Position numbers and translations under genes: made by a program. Source: Halieaceae bacterium UBA3479 (GTDB lineage: Bacteria; Pseudomonadota; Gammaproteobacteria; Pseudomonadales; Halieaceae). From it: a stretch of 9,070 nt of DNA. Under the pieces are notes generated by a model. It was not told where the DNA came from. It made no database searches and was given only the letters and a program-made list of their open reading frames with translations. The stretch is from positions 1 through 9,070 of the forward strand of contig DFQW01000064.1 in assembly GCA_002377985.1 (NCBI GenBank). The letters are read 5' to 3'. Below, one piece after another: positions 1 to 9,070 of the stretch. How positions within the stretch are numbered: position 1 is the stretch's first letter; each line of letters opens with the position of its first letter.

Positions 1-27
1 AAGCGTTGCTATAGCTGGGATGTAGGT

Positions 28-104
28 TGGTCGGTGTGAGAGGATTTGAACCTCCGACCCCTTCCTCCCGAAGGAAGTGCGCTACCAGGCTGCGCTACAC
101 ACCG
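28..104 (-). tRNA. tRNA-Pro (anticodon CGG)
   Basis: This is a complete 77-nt cloverleaf on the minus strand, decoding the proline codon CCG. The 7-bp acceptor stem pairs CGGTGTG (98-104) with CACACCG (32-38), followed by discriminator A and an encoded CCA (28-30). The D arm is GCGC-AGCCTGGTA-GCGC. The anticodon stem CTTCC/GGAAG encloses loop TTCGGGA, which places anticodon CGG at 68-70. The T arm is GGAGG-TTCAAAT-CCTCT. The layout matches E. coli proK almost base for base. It lies 54 bp downstream of the DUF3094-type gene on the same strand and probably has its own promoter in that gap. No terminator is visible in the 27 bp downstream before the window ends. Confidence 0.97.
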
Positions 105-112
105 AGGCGCGC

Positions 113-141
113 AGAATACCAAAACCAGAAATCGGGTCCAA
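113..141 (-). promoter_or_regulatory. Candidate promoter of tRNA-Pro
   Basis: On the minus strand a -35-like TTGGAC (136-141) is separated by 17 bp from a -10-like TATTCT (113-118). The inferred start would lie about 2 nt upstream of the mature tRNA 5' end. The stretch after the -10 is GC-rich (GCGCGCC), resembling the discriminator of stable-RNA promoters under stringent control. Each hexamer matches the sigma-70 consensus only in part (3/6 and 4/6), so this is inference from position and spacing. Confidence 0.4.
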
Positions 142-158
142 GAGAGTCCTCGGGTGTT

Positions 159-371
159 CTAGTAAACGCCTGACCATCTGGCGATGCCTTGACTCAATAG
201 ACTGAATCCTGCCACCACCGCCATCAGAAGAAAAATCAGCAAAAGGGGTCGAAAGGGACGGCGCTCGGTGGCATTCACGCCGCGCGCCAAAAACCCGTCC
301 ACGCGCGCTTGATCCGCCTCGGAAAGTTTCTGTGGCTCAGCCACCGATGTATTTTCGCTGGAGTCTTGCAT
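159..371 (-). CDS. DUF3094-type small membrane protein
   Basis: This 70-residue protein has no known function. Its polar N-terminal half carries the segment LSEADQARVDGFLARGVN (about residues 16-33), then a basic ERRPFRP patch (37-42), then one hydrophobic helix (about 43-62), and a short tail ending in Tyr. The LSxxDQxxVDxFL plus ERRPFRP pattern followed by a single transmembrane segment is what I recall for DUF3094, a short gammaproteobacterial family. The positive patch before the helix suggests an N-in orientation. The ATG at 371 is the only ATG start. It is preceded by GTGATC 4 nt away, which can pair with the 3' end of 16S rRNA just beyond the usual GGAGG position. The gene is divergent from comF and lies upstream of tRNA-Pro. 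The family call is from memory of the pattern; the membrane segment is seen directly. Confidence 0.72.
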   Translation of the reverse strand: MQDSSENTSVAEPQKLSEADQARVDGFLARGVNATERRPFRPLLLIFLLMAVVAGFSLLSQGIARWSGVY

Positions 372-491
372 CCCTGATCACTTGCCGAGAACCCAGCGCC
401 ACTCTAAAGCTTGGTGCGCCACGGGCCAAGCCATTATCACGCGGCGGCTGCGCTACGCTCAACGATGATCGGATTCAGGACAATCATGATG

Positions 492-520
492 TTCTCGTCT
501 TTTTCATAGAGCAGGATAAT
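492..520 (+). promoter_or_regulatory. Weak candidate promoter for comF-srkA
   Basis: The 181-bp spacer between the divergent DUF3094-type gene and comF (372-552) contains a -10-like GATAAT (515-520), 17 bp after TTCTCG (492-497). The implied start would give a leader of about 25 nt before the ATG at 553. The -10 is good and the -35 is poor (3/6), so this is only a candidate. I see nothing else recognisable in the spacer. Confidence 0.25.
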
Positions 521-552
521 GGACAACTGCCAGCGAAAAGACAGCGTGTGCA

Positions 553-1395
553 ATGAGTCTCCCGTTACTCTCAACGCGCAAGCGGCCATTGATACGCATG
601 GGCATTCACCGAGAGATCAGGCAACTGCTCGCAGGCGCAGCCAGTCTGGTGCAATGGCTCAGCCCCCCATGCTGCCTGCTTTGCGAGGCGACCCATGACC
701 GCCAGCAGCCCATCTGCCTGCGCTGCGAACTGGCGCTGCCGCGAAACCGCCTTGCCTGTCACCAGTGCGGATTACCTCTTGCCGCAGAGGCTCGCCGGAC
801 TTCGCAACAGATATCCCGCTCTGACCGATGCGTCAATTGTCTTCGGAGCCCTCCCCGCTTTCAGCAGACCCTCGCGCCCTTTTTGATGCAGGAGGAAATG
901 CGGAAACTGATTCACCTGTGGAAGTTCCACGGCCAATCTCAACTCACACCATTGCTGGCTGCGCTTTTTGCCCGGGCAGCTCCCCCTGACTACCCAAAAT
1001 CGACCGAGGAACCCGCTGTGCTGGTGCCCGTGCCTACCCAGTGGTATCGGCAAGTTCGTCGCGGATTTGACCACACCTGGTTGCTGGCCACCGCGCTACA
1101 ATGGCAACTGTGCCGTAAACCCGACGTCAAACATTGGTTGCGCAACAGTCGCTACCAAAGACCTCAGCATCAGCTTGATCGCCGAACCCGCATAAAAGGC
1201 GGCGCGGACCGTTTTGTAGCGCATCCCGGTGTCGCGGATCGGCACATCATTTTAATCGACGACGTGATGACAACCGGCAGCACTGCGCATTCAGCAGCCG
1301 GTGCTTGTAACGAGCAGGGCGCCAGGTCCGTCGCTATTTGGTGTCTGGCTCGGACCCCCGCGCCGGAGAACAAGGTGCGAGACGCGTTAAGATAG
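553..1395 (+). CDS. comF: ComF family phosphoribosyltransferase-fold protein
   Basis: This 280-residue protein belongs to the ComF/GntX family. Members are needed for, or associated with, uptake and handling of transforming DNA, but their exact biochemistry is unsettled. An N-terminal zinc-ribbon-like region has CxxC pairs at Cys41/44, Cys55/58, Cys69/72 and Cys93/96. The C-terminal type I phosphoribosyltransferase domain (about 155-268) contains VPVPTQWYRQVRRGFDH (158-174) and the PRPP-loop motif IILIDDVMTTGST (232-244) with the adjacent acidic pair Asp236-Asp237. The usual RGFNQ of the family is RGFDH here. The start is uncertain: ATG at 598 would remove 15 residues, and neither ATG has a strong Shine-Dalgarno sequence. 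srkA begins 24 bp downstream, so the two are probably co-transcribed. The frequent ComF neighbour bioB is absent; the divergent neighbour is the DUF3094-type gene. Confidence 0.9.
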   Translation: MSLPLLSTRKRPLIRMGIHREIRQLLAGAASLVQWLSPPCCLLCEATHDRQQPICLRCELALPRNRLACHQCGLPLAAEARRTSQQISRSDRCVNCLRSPPRFQQTLAPFLMQEEMRKLIHLWKFHGQSQLTPLLAALFARAAPPDYPKSTEEPAVLVPVPTQWYRQVRRGFDHTWLLATALQWQLCRKPDVKHWLRNSRYQRPQHQLDRRTRIKGGADRFVAHPGVADRHIILIDDVMTTGSTAHSAAGACNEQGARSVAIWCLARTPAPENKVRDALR

Positions 1396-1419
1396 GCCTC
1401 CTTGTTCGCGGGCGGTCCT

Positions 1420-2394
1420 ATGACACACCCCTTTGATAACTTGACGCCGGACCGCGTTGTGAGCTGCGTAGAGGCGATTGGTCTGCGCTGTGACCTCAGG
1501 CTGCTTGCCCTCAACAGCTATGAAAATCGGGTGTATCAAGTGGGCCTCGATGATGCCGATCCGATTATTGTTAAGTTCTATCGCCCGGGTCGCTGGACCC
1601 ACGCACAAATTCAGGAGGAGCACACTTTTACCCAGGAGCTCGCATCGAGCGGTTTGTCGGTCGTCGCGCCGATGGAAATCAGTGGTAAGACGCTACATGA
1701 CGCCGATGGTTTTCTTATTGCCGCGTTCCCCCGGCGCGGTGGCCACGCACCCGAACTCGACAACTTTGATCATTTACTGGGGCTGGGTCGCACGCTGGGC
1801 AGGCTTCACGGCGTGGGCAGAGCGGGGCAATTTACATCCCGCATTCACTATTCGCTCGAGCGCTGGCTCATTGAGCCCATCGACTACCTGGCCCAAAACT
1901 GGGTGCCTCAAGAGCTGCGTCCGGCGTGGGATAGCCTCGGCAAAGATCTCATTGACCGGGCACGAGGCTTGATGTCGGACTATGAGCCCGATGACGGCAT
2001 ACGTTTGCACGGGGACTGCCACGTAGGCAACATTCTTTGGCGAGACGAAACGCCTCACTTTGTCGACCTGGACGACTGCGTCACCGGCCCAGCGATTCAG
2101 GACCTCTGGATGTTTTTATCGGGAGACCGACACCAACGAGAGCAGCAGCTGTCCGAGTTGATCGCAGGCTACGAAGACTTTAACGATTTTGATACGCGGG
2201 AGATCAAATGGATTGAGGCGCTGCGCACAGCGCGCATGGTGTATTACAGCGCCTGGTTGGCGCGACGCTGGGATGACCCCGCCTTTCCGGCTGCTTTTCC
2301 GTGGTTTGGACAGGCGCGATATTGGTCTGATCAGATTTTGGCCTTACGCGAACAGCTGGCCTTGATGGAGGAGCCGCCGCTTAGGCTGTTATAG
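1420..2394 (+). CDS. srkA: Stress response kinase A (YihE/RdoA)
   Basis: This 324-residue Ser/Thr kinase has the aminoglycoside-phosphotransferase fold. In E. coli the protein counters stress-induced death downstream of Cpx signalling. Visible motifs are LNSYENRVYQ (31-40), the ATP-contacting lysine in IVKFYRP (Lys52), the catalytic loop LHGDCHVGNILW (196-207; catalytic Asp199, Asn204) and the metal-binding FVDLDD (Asp216). The tail EPPLRLL resembles the E. coli C-terminus, and overall length is close to the 328 residues of E. coli SrkA. I chose ATG 1420 over an in-frame TTG at 1402 because it matches the homologue's N-terminus. The preceding GGGCGG is a weak ribosome site. comF lies 24 bp upstream, and the stop is 1 bp from the stop of the convergent acyltransferase gene. 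The E. coli partner dsbA is not downstream. Confidence 0.95.
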   Translation: MTHPFDNLTPDRVVSCVEAIGLRCDLRLLALNSYENRVYQVGLDDADPIIVKFYRPGRWTHAQIQEEHTFTQELASSGLSVVAPMEISGKTLHDADGFLIAAFPRRGGHAPELDNFDHLLGLGRTLGRLHGVGRAGQFTSRIHYSLERWLIEPIDYLAQNWVPQELRPAWDSLGKDLIDRARGLMSDYEPDDGIRLHGDCHVGNILWRDETPHFVDLDDCVTGPAIQDLWMFLSGDRHQREQQLSELIAGYEDFNDFDTREIKWIEALRTARMVYYSAWLARRWDDPAFPAAFPWFGQARYWSDQILALREQLALMEEPPLRLL

Positions 2395-2395
2395 G

Positions 2396-3124
2396 TTACC
2401 CACCTCTGCGAGCGCCGGGAAACACCAGCGACCATAACCAGAACCAGAACCCATTTTTGGACAACACATAGCGGTCGAGCTCCCGAAATTGCGCCGCGGT
2501 TTTATCGGGATCGGCGTAGAGATCGGCCCGGGTGTAACGCGGCTTATTCGGGTCCAATGTTTTAACGACCCGGGCCGGATTACCTGCTACTACCGTATTG
2601 GCCGGAACATCCTGGGTAACCACTGCCCCCGCCGCAACGACGCTGTTATCGCCGATGGTGACGCCTTTCAGCACCGTAGCGTGATCGCCCACCCAGACGT
2701 TATGACCCAAATAGACCGGCGTTGCCCGCTCTGCGCGATTGATCCGGTCATAGAGACCATGCCAGTCCGAGTCGGTGATATAAGCACCATTGGCCAACAT
2801 GCAACCGTCACCCAGCACAATTTCATCACTGGCGCTGATGCGTGATCCGGGGCTCATCAGGCAGGCGGCCCCCAACGTAATACGTCCCTGCCCCGCCTCC
2901 CTGCCCCACACGCCAATCTGCACCCGCTGGCTGGCTGTATTGATTGCGGTAAAGGAGTGGCCTATTGAGATGTTGGGGCCTGAAATATCGATGTACCAAG
3001 GTGACATGATGGTCGCATGACGGCCCAAATGGGCGCAGCGGGGTCGAATAAACCAGTGGATCCAGGCGGCGCGAAAATGCAGGTAGGCCTGCTTTACCCA
3101 AAACGGACGTAAGTCCTCTCTCAT
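2396..3124 (-). CDS. Hexapeptide-repeat (LbH) acyltransferase
   Basis: This 242-residue protein is a left-handed beta-helix acyltransferase of the maltose O-acetyltransferase/WbbJ-like group. Such enzymes transfer an acyl group, usually acetyl from acetyl-CoA, onto a sugar or glycan hydroxyl. Hexapeptide-type repeats run through about residues 33-185. The probable active-site loop is AYITDSDWH (114-122, candidate catalytic His122), and the last coils read [20 protein letters not shown] (150-169) and [11 protein letters not shown] (178-188). The tail (226-236) is strikingly aromatic, [11 protein letters not shown], and could sit in or on the membrane. The substrate cannot be told from sequence; cell-surface polysaccharide or lipid is the usual guess. 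ATG 3124 is preferred: AAAGG lies 10 nt upstream. An in-frame GTG at 3187 would extend into the divergent gene. No glycosyltransferase genes are nearby. Confidence 0.85.
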   Translation of the reverse strand: MREDLRPFWVKQAYLHFRAAWIHWFIRPRCAHLGRHATIMSPWYIDISGPNISIGHSFTAINTASQRVQIGVWGREAGQGRITLGAACLMSPGSRISASDEIVLGDGCMLANGAYITDSDWHGLYDRINRAERATPVYLGHNVWVGDHATVLKGVTIGDNSVVAAGAVVTQDVPANTVVAGNPARVVKTLDPNKPRYTRADLYADPDKTAAQFRELDRYVLSKNGFWFWLWSLVFPGARRGG

Positions 3125-3134
3125 AAACGTGCTG

Positions 3135-3139
3135 CCTTT
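3135..3139 (-). promoter_or_regulatory. Ribosome binding site of the acyltransferase
   Basis: AAAGG on the minus strand lies 10 nt before ATG 3124. It supports that start over the upstream in-frame GTG at 3187, which would overlap the divergent methyltransferase gene. Confidence 0.5.
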
Positions 3140-3170
3140 ATTCAGTCTTTGCGCCTCGGGGTATGATGGC

Positions 3171-3177
3171 AAGGTGA
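3171..3177 (+). promoter_or_regulatory. Ribosome binding site of the TrmB-like gene
   Basis: AAGGTGA lies just before ATG 3180, with 5 nt between its GG and the start codon. It is the best Shine-Dalgarno match in this divergent spacer and fixes the start at 3180 rather than the in-frame GTG at 3129, which has none. Confidence 0.65.
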
Positions 3178-3179
3178 CT

Positions 3180-3857
3180 ATGACCACGCAAACAACCCGA
3201 GAGAAAAACCCGCGTGACGGGATCTTTTCGGATCAAAAAGCCCCCCACCCGGATCTGCTGTCGGTGGTCAGACATCACCGCGCGCATCTCTGGCGTAAAC
3301 CATGCCCGGAACACACCCTTGCCGCGTTTAGGTTGCTCCAAAATACCCTCTCCAGACAGCCCCGCGCGCTGGTGCTCGATTCCTTTTGTGGCACCGGGAT
3401 GAGCACGGCCATGCTCGCACGCCGCTACCCCGATAGCTGGGTGGTAGGTATCGATCAGTCGGCGCATCGACTGGCAAAACATCAAAGCGCCCCGAGCGAT
3501 AACTACCTCCTGCTGCGCGCCGAGGCGGAGTCTTTTTGGGGCTGCCTGACTGAGGCCAACATTCAACTGCACGCGCACTGGATGCTCTATCCGAACCCAT
3601 GGCCTAAAGCGTCCCAACTTAAACGCCGCGTCCACGGCCACGGGGCTTTTCCGCTCCTGGCCAGACTGGGCGGTTCGCTTGAACTGCGAACCAATTGGGA
3701 CATCTTCGCCGCAGAGTTCGCGCAGGCAGCAGGTGAAATCGGGCTCTCGGGTAGCTGCGAGTCCTTTATCCCCGAACAACCTTTGAGCCTCTTTGAAAAA
3801 AAATATCAAGCGCGAGGCCATACGCTGTGGCGTTTTCACGGGGAATTCTGCCGCTAG
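3180..3857 (+). CDS. TrmB-like SAM-dependent methyltransferase
   Basis: This 225-residue Rossmann-fold methyltransferase is related to TrmB, the tRNA guanine-N7 (position 46) methyltransferase. SAM motif I is [12 protein letters not shown] (65-76), followed by VVGIDQS (88-94), where Asp92 is the likely ribose ligand. The TrmB signature appears as YPNPWPK (137-143) with downstream KRR (148-150), TNW (171-173) and a C-terminal [16 protein letters not shown] block (204-219). It differs from classical TrmB in several ways. The PDPW aspartate, annotated as the active site in E. coli, is Asn139. The TDW aspartate is Asn172. The N-terminal block with the conserved basic GR..Q motif is missing. It is therefore a paralogous subfamily whose substrate may not be G46 of tRNA. 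Start 3180 is supported by AAGGTGA. It is divergent from the acyltransferase gene (55-bp spacer), and cysE follows 70 bp downstream. Confidence 0.8.
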   Translation: MTTQTTREKNPRDGIFSDQKAPHPDLLSVVRHHRAHLWRKPCPEHTLAAFRLLQNTLSRQPRALVLDSFCGTGMSTAMLARRYPDSWVVGIDQSAHRLAKHQSAPSDNYLLLRAEAESFWGCLTEANIQLHAHWMLYPNPWPKASQLKRRVHGHGAFPLLARLGGSLELRTNWDIFAAEFAQAAGEIGLSGSCESFIPEQPLSLFEKKYQARGHTLWRFHGEFCR

Positions 3858-3927
3858 CGCATTGCATAGCCCTGCGATACCCTGCGCGACCAGCCAGAGA
3901 TTTCCCGGTCAGTGAAGGGGATCAACC

Positions 3928-4752
3928 ATGACAGCAACCCAGCGAGATGGTATCGAACAGATGCGCAATGGCGATCCCATCTGGGAGCGTATCCGTAGCG
4001 AGACCCGTGAAGCGGCCAACGCCGAACCCATTTTGGCGAGCTTTTTACACGCCACCATTCTCAATCATGAAGAGCTGGAATGTGCGCTCAGCTTTCACTT
4101 GGCAAACTTGCTGGATAGCACCTCAGCACCAGCCATGATGCTTCGGGAGGTGATTCTTGAGGCACTGCGGGACGATGGTGGTATCCGCTGTGCCATCAGG
4201 GACGACCTCACCGCCATTCTCGACCGCGACTCTGCCTGCCACAACCTCTACATCCCCTTTCTGTATTTCAAAGGGTTTCAGGCGCTACAAATTCACCGCG
4301 TGGGGCACTGGTTGTGGGAACACGAGCGACAGCCCTTGGCGCATTTCTTACAAAGCCAGATGGCGAGGCAATTTGCCATCGACATCCATCCCGCGGCGCG
4401 ATTTGGACACGGCATTATGCTCGACCACGCGACTGGTCTGGTGGTGGGGGAAACCGCCGTGATAGGCAATCGCGTATCGATCCTTCAGTCAGTCACCCTC
4501 GGCGGCACCGGTAAGGAAGACGGGGATCGTCACCCAAAAATTGGAGACGGTGTGCTGATCAGCGCCGGCGCCAAGATTCTGGGCAATATTCATGTTGGCG
4601 AGGGCGCCAAAGTGGGTGCCGGCTCGGTCGTGCTACGAGACGTTCCCGCGCACACCACCGTGGCGGGCGTACCTGCGCGAGTGGTTGGTCGACCGACCTC
4701 GAGTTCACCCGCACTCGATATGGATCACGCGATTCCCGAGTCTCAGTGGTAG
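3928..4752 (+). CDS. cysE: Serine O-acetyltransferase
   Basis: This 274-residue cytoplasmic enzyme acetylates L-serine with acetyl-CoA to O-acetylserine, the committed step of cysteine synthesis. It is the long hexameric type. An alpha-helical N-terminal domain contains [16 protein letters not shown] (33-48) and [20 protein letters not shown] (111-130). The left-handed beta-helix domain carries the catalytic pair Asp152 (DIHPAARFG) and His167 ([14 protein letters not shown]), then SVTLGGTGK (188-196), DRHPKIGDG (200-208) and [15 protein letters not shown] final coils. The N-terminus is about 9 residues longer than in E. coli, while the tail after DMD is shorter and ends in Trp rather than Ile. 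The start is supported by AAGGGG (3915-3920), 7 nt before ATG. The last 10 bp overlap the convergent hemE. Loss of the terminal Ile casts doubt on canonical docking to CysK. Confidence 0.97.
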   Translation: MTATQRDGIEQMRNGDPIWERIRSETREAANAEPILASFLHATILNHEELECALSFHLANLLDSTSAPAMMLREVILEALRDDGGIRCAIRDDLTAILDRDSACHNLYIPFLYFKGFQALQIHRVGHWLWEHERQPLAHFLQSQMARQFAIDIHPAARFGHGIMLDHATGLVVGETAVIGNRVSILQSVTLGGTGKEDGDRHPKIGDGVLISAGAKILGNIHVGEGAKVGAGSVVLRDVPAHTTVAGVPARVVGRPTSSSPALDMDHAIPESQW

Positions 4753-5804
4753 GCGGGAGACAACTCAGTCACCGCCTTAACCATTGCCGCCACATGCTCG
4801 GGATCAATCCCGGGGGTCACGCCGTGACCCAAATTAAAGATGTGACCGCTCCCCTCGCCATATGAGGCCAGAATCTGGGCGACCTCGGCACGAATCCGTT
4901 CGGGAGAGGCGTTGAGCAAGGTCGGATCCATATTTCCCTGCAAGCTAACCTTATGACCCACTCGGGAACGGGCCTGGCCAATATCGGTAGTCCAATCAAG
5001 CCCCACGGCATCGGCGCCACAATCGGCGATCGCTTCCAACCACTGTCCGCCGCCCTTGGTGAACACGATCACGGGCACACGGCGGCCATCGGCCTCTCGG
5101 GGCAGTTGCTCAATGATCTCGGTCATGTAGCGCAGGGAAAACTCGCGATAGGCGTCATGACTCAAGGATCCGCCCCAGGTATCAAAAATCTGCACCGCTT
5201 GAGCGCCATGGCGCACCTGCTCGGCAAGATAGACCGCCACAGACTTCGCCAGTTTCGACAGCAACTGGTGCATGACCTCTGGCTCGTTAAAGGCCAGCGA
5301 TTTGACCTTTGCAAAATCTTTGCTCGAGCCGCCCTCTACCATATAAGTCGCCAGCGTCCAGGGGCTGCCGGCAAATCCGATTAAAGGCACGCTGCCTTTG
5401 AGCTCTTTTCGGATCAGGGCCACCGCGTCCATGACATAACCCAACTCATTGGCGGCCCGCTCGGGATCAAGAGCAGCAATTTCTGCAGCGGAGGAGATGG
5501 GCCGCTCGAAGCGAGGCCCTTCTCCTTCAGAAAAATAGAGCCCGAGACCCAAAGCGTCGGGTACGGTCAGGATATCGGAGAAGAGAATGGCCGCGTCCAT
5601 GGCGTAGCGCCTGAGCGGTTGCAGCGTGACTTCGCAGGCCAGCTCCGGGTTGGTGCACAGGCCCATAAAGCTGCCGGCTTCTGCACGGGTGGCGCGATAT
5701 TCAGGTAGGTAGCGTCCTGCCTGGCGCATCATCCAGATGGGCGTACGATCCACGGGCTCCCGCAGTAACGCGCGCAGGAACCGGTCATTTTCCAAACTGG
5801 CCAT
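4743..5804 (-). CDS. hemE: Uroporphyrinogen decarboxylase
   Basis: This 353-residue cytoplasmic enzyme converts uroporphyrinogen III to coproporphyrinogen III in haem synthesis, removing four carboxyl groups without a cofactor. Family signatures are intact: [16 protein letters not shown] (22-37; substrate-binding Arg27 and Arg31), FSDIL (catalytic-type Asp77), [17 protein letters not shown] (143-159; Tyr154), IFDTWGG (206-212) and the C-terminal [15 protein letters not shown] (324-338; His327). Length equals that of E. coli HemE to within a residue. ATG 5804 is preceded by AGAGAGAG, 8 nt upstream. It is the third gene of gltB-gltD-hemE, 102 bp after gltD, and that gap holds a stem-loop. Its 3' end overlaps cysE tail to tail by 10 bp. 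Confidence 0.98.
   Translation of the reverse strand: MASLENDRFLRALLREPVDRTPIWMMRQAGRYLPEYRATRAEAGSFMGLCTNPELACEVTLQPLRRYAMDAAILFSDILTVPDALGLGLYFSEGEGPRFERPISSAAEIAALDPERAANELGYVMDAVALIRKELKGSVPLIGFAGSPWTLATYMVEGGSSKDFAKVKSLAFNEPEVMHQLLSKLAKSVAVYLAEQVRHGAQAVQIFDTWGGSLSHDAYREFSLRYMTEIIEQLPREADGRRVPVIVFTKGGGQWLEAIADCGADAVGLDWTTDIGQARSRVGHKVSLQGNMDPTLLNASPERIRAEVAQILASYGEGSGHIFNLGHGVTPGIDPEHVAAMVKAVTELSPAYH
4799..4830. other. Tandem hairpins inside the hemE 3' coding region
   Basis: Two perfect inverted repeats lie side by side. One is CGGGAT-CA-ATCCCG (4799-4812, 6-bp arms). The other is GGGTCAC-GCC-GTGACCC (4814-4830, 7-bp arms). They sit 47-78 bp past the cysE stop and within the codons for the [11 protein letters not shown] motif of HemE. 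Neither strand has a T-run after the stems, so they are not classical intrinsic terminators. They could still slow or process cysE read-through RNA. The repeat is seen directly; any role is inference. Confidence 0.45.
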
Positions 5805-5843
5805 GCTATCGACTCTCTCTTTTGTGTTCTTGTTGTGACTTTT

Positions 5844-5856
5844 CTAATCTCATTAG
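5844..5856. repeat. Short inverted repeat upstream of hemE
   Basis: CTAAT-CTC-ATTAG has 5-bp perfect arms and lies 39 bp upstream of the hemE start. It could be a small operator or chance in a locally AT-rich patch. No convincing -35/-10 pair surrounds it. Confidence 0.25.
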
Positions 5857-5874
5857 CCGGGTATTCACGGTCTG

Positions 5875-5891
5875 AGGGAGCGGTGCTCCCT
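5875..5891 (-). other. Stem-loop in the gltD-hemE spacer
   Basis: On the minus-strand transcript AGGGAGC-ACC-GCTCCCT forms a perfect 7-bp stem with a 3-nt loop, beginning 15 nt after the gltD stop. No U-run follows, so it is not a standard Rho-independent terminator. It may protect the gltBD message from 3' decay, mark an RNA-processing site, or partly attenuate read-through into hemE. The structure is seen directly and the function is inferred. Confidence 0.5.
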
Positions 5892-5906
5892 GTCGCCCGT
5901 TGCTAC

Positions 5907-9070
<3,164 letters not shown>

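Noticed and set aside
332..556. Open frame of 74 codons on the plus strand across the DUF3094-comF spacer
   Set aside because: It overlaps the start of the DUF3094-type gene antisense and the comF start, has no ribosome site, and shows no recognisable protein features.
1402..1419. TTG start at 1402 for srkA, adding six residues
   Set aside because: ATG 1420 gives an N-terminus matching the E. coli homologue, and the TTG has no ribosome site.
3162..3167. TATGAT as a -10 element for the TrmB-like gene
   Set aside because: There is no reasonable -35 at 16-18 bp, and the implied start would leave almost no leader before the ribosome site.
3125..3187. GTG start at 3187 for the acyltransferase, adding 21 residues
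   Set aside because: It would overlap the start of the divergent TrmB-like gene. ATG 3124 has an upstream AAAGG and begins at the natural MREDLRPFW start.
3138..3839. Long minus-strand open frame (233 codons) antisense to the TrmB-like gene
   Set aside because: The sense strand encodes a clear methyltransferase with conserved motifs. The antisense translation is basic and motif-free, as expected from GC-rich codon use.
4799..4830. Intrinsic terminator for cysE
   Set aside because: The hairpins are real, but an A-rich tract rather than a T-run follows them on the plus strand, and no T-run follows on the minus strand.

Overview
The window reads as ordinary chromosomal housekeeping DNA from a gammaproteobacterium. 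The evidence is a gltB-gltD-hemE gene order as I recall it from Pseudomonas, a long-form enterobacterial-type CysE, a SrkA (YihE) kinase close to the E. coli protein, and a tRNA-Pro(CGG) almost identical in layout to E. coli proK. Gene density is very high and base composition is moderately GC-rich by eye. A marine lineage such as the Halieaceae/Cellvibrionales would fit, but that placement is inference only.

Layout from left to right. A minus-strand block holds tRNA-Pro(CGG) (28-104) and, upstream of it, a 70-residue single-pass membrane protein of the DUF3094 type (159-371). A 181-bp divergent spacer follows, the longest gene-free stretch in the window. Then come comF (553-1395) and srkA (1420-2394) on the plus strand, 24 bp apart. 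They run tail to tail, with 1 bp between stops, into a minus-strand hexapeptide-repeat acyltransferase (2396-3124). That gene is divergent, across only 55 bp, from a TrmB-like SAM methyltransferase (3180-3857), which is followed by cysE (3928-4752). cysE overlaps the end of hemE by 10 bp. hemE (4743-5804), gltD (5907-7328) and the C-terminal part of gltB (7342-9070, running off the window) form a minus-strand cluster transcribed gltB to gltD to hemE.

Functionally, GltB and GltD make up NADPH-dependent glutamate synthase. HemE performs a step of tetrapyrrole synthesis, which in gammaproteobacteria starts from glutamate via glutamyl-tRNA, so its linkage with gltBD is metabolically sensible. CysE commits serine to cysteine synthesis. 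ComF and SrkA are a DNA-uptake-associated phosphoribosyltransferase-fold protein and a stress kinase with no obvious joint pathway.

I found no mobile element, CRISPR array, phage gene or defence system, and no convincing novel multi-gene system. The points most worth a second look are residue-level. The TrmB-like protein replaces the catalytic-type aspartates with asparagines. GltB deviates in a normally near-invariant motif near the window edge. CysE lacks the C-terminal isoleucine used to dock CysK. Several short hairpins lie in and around the gltD-hemE-cysE junctions.
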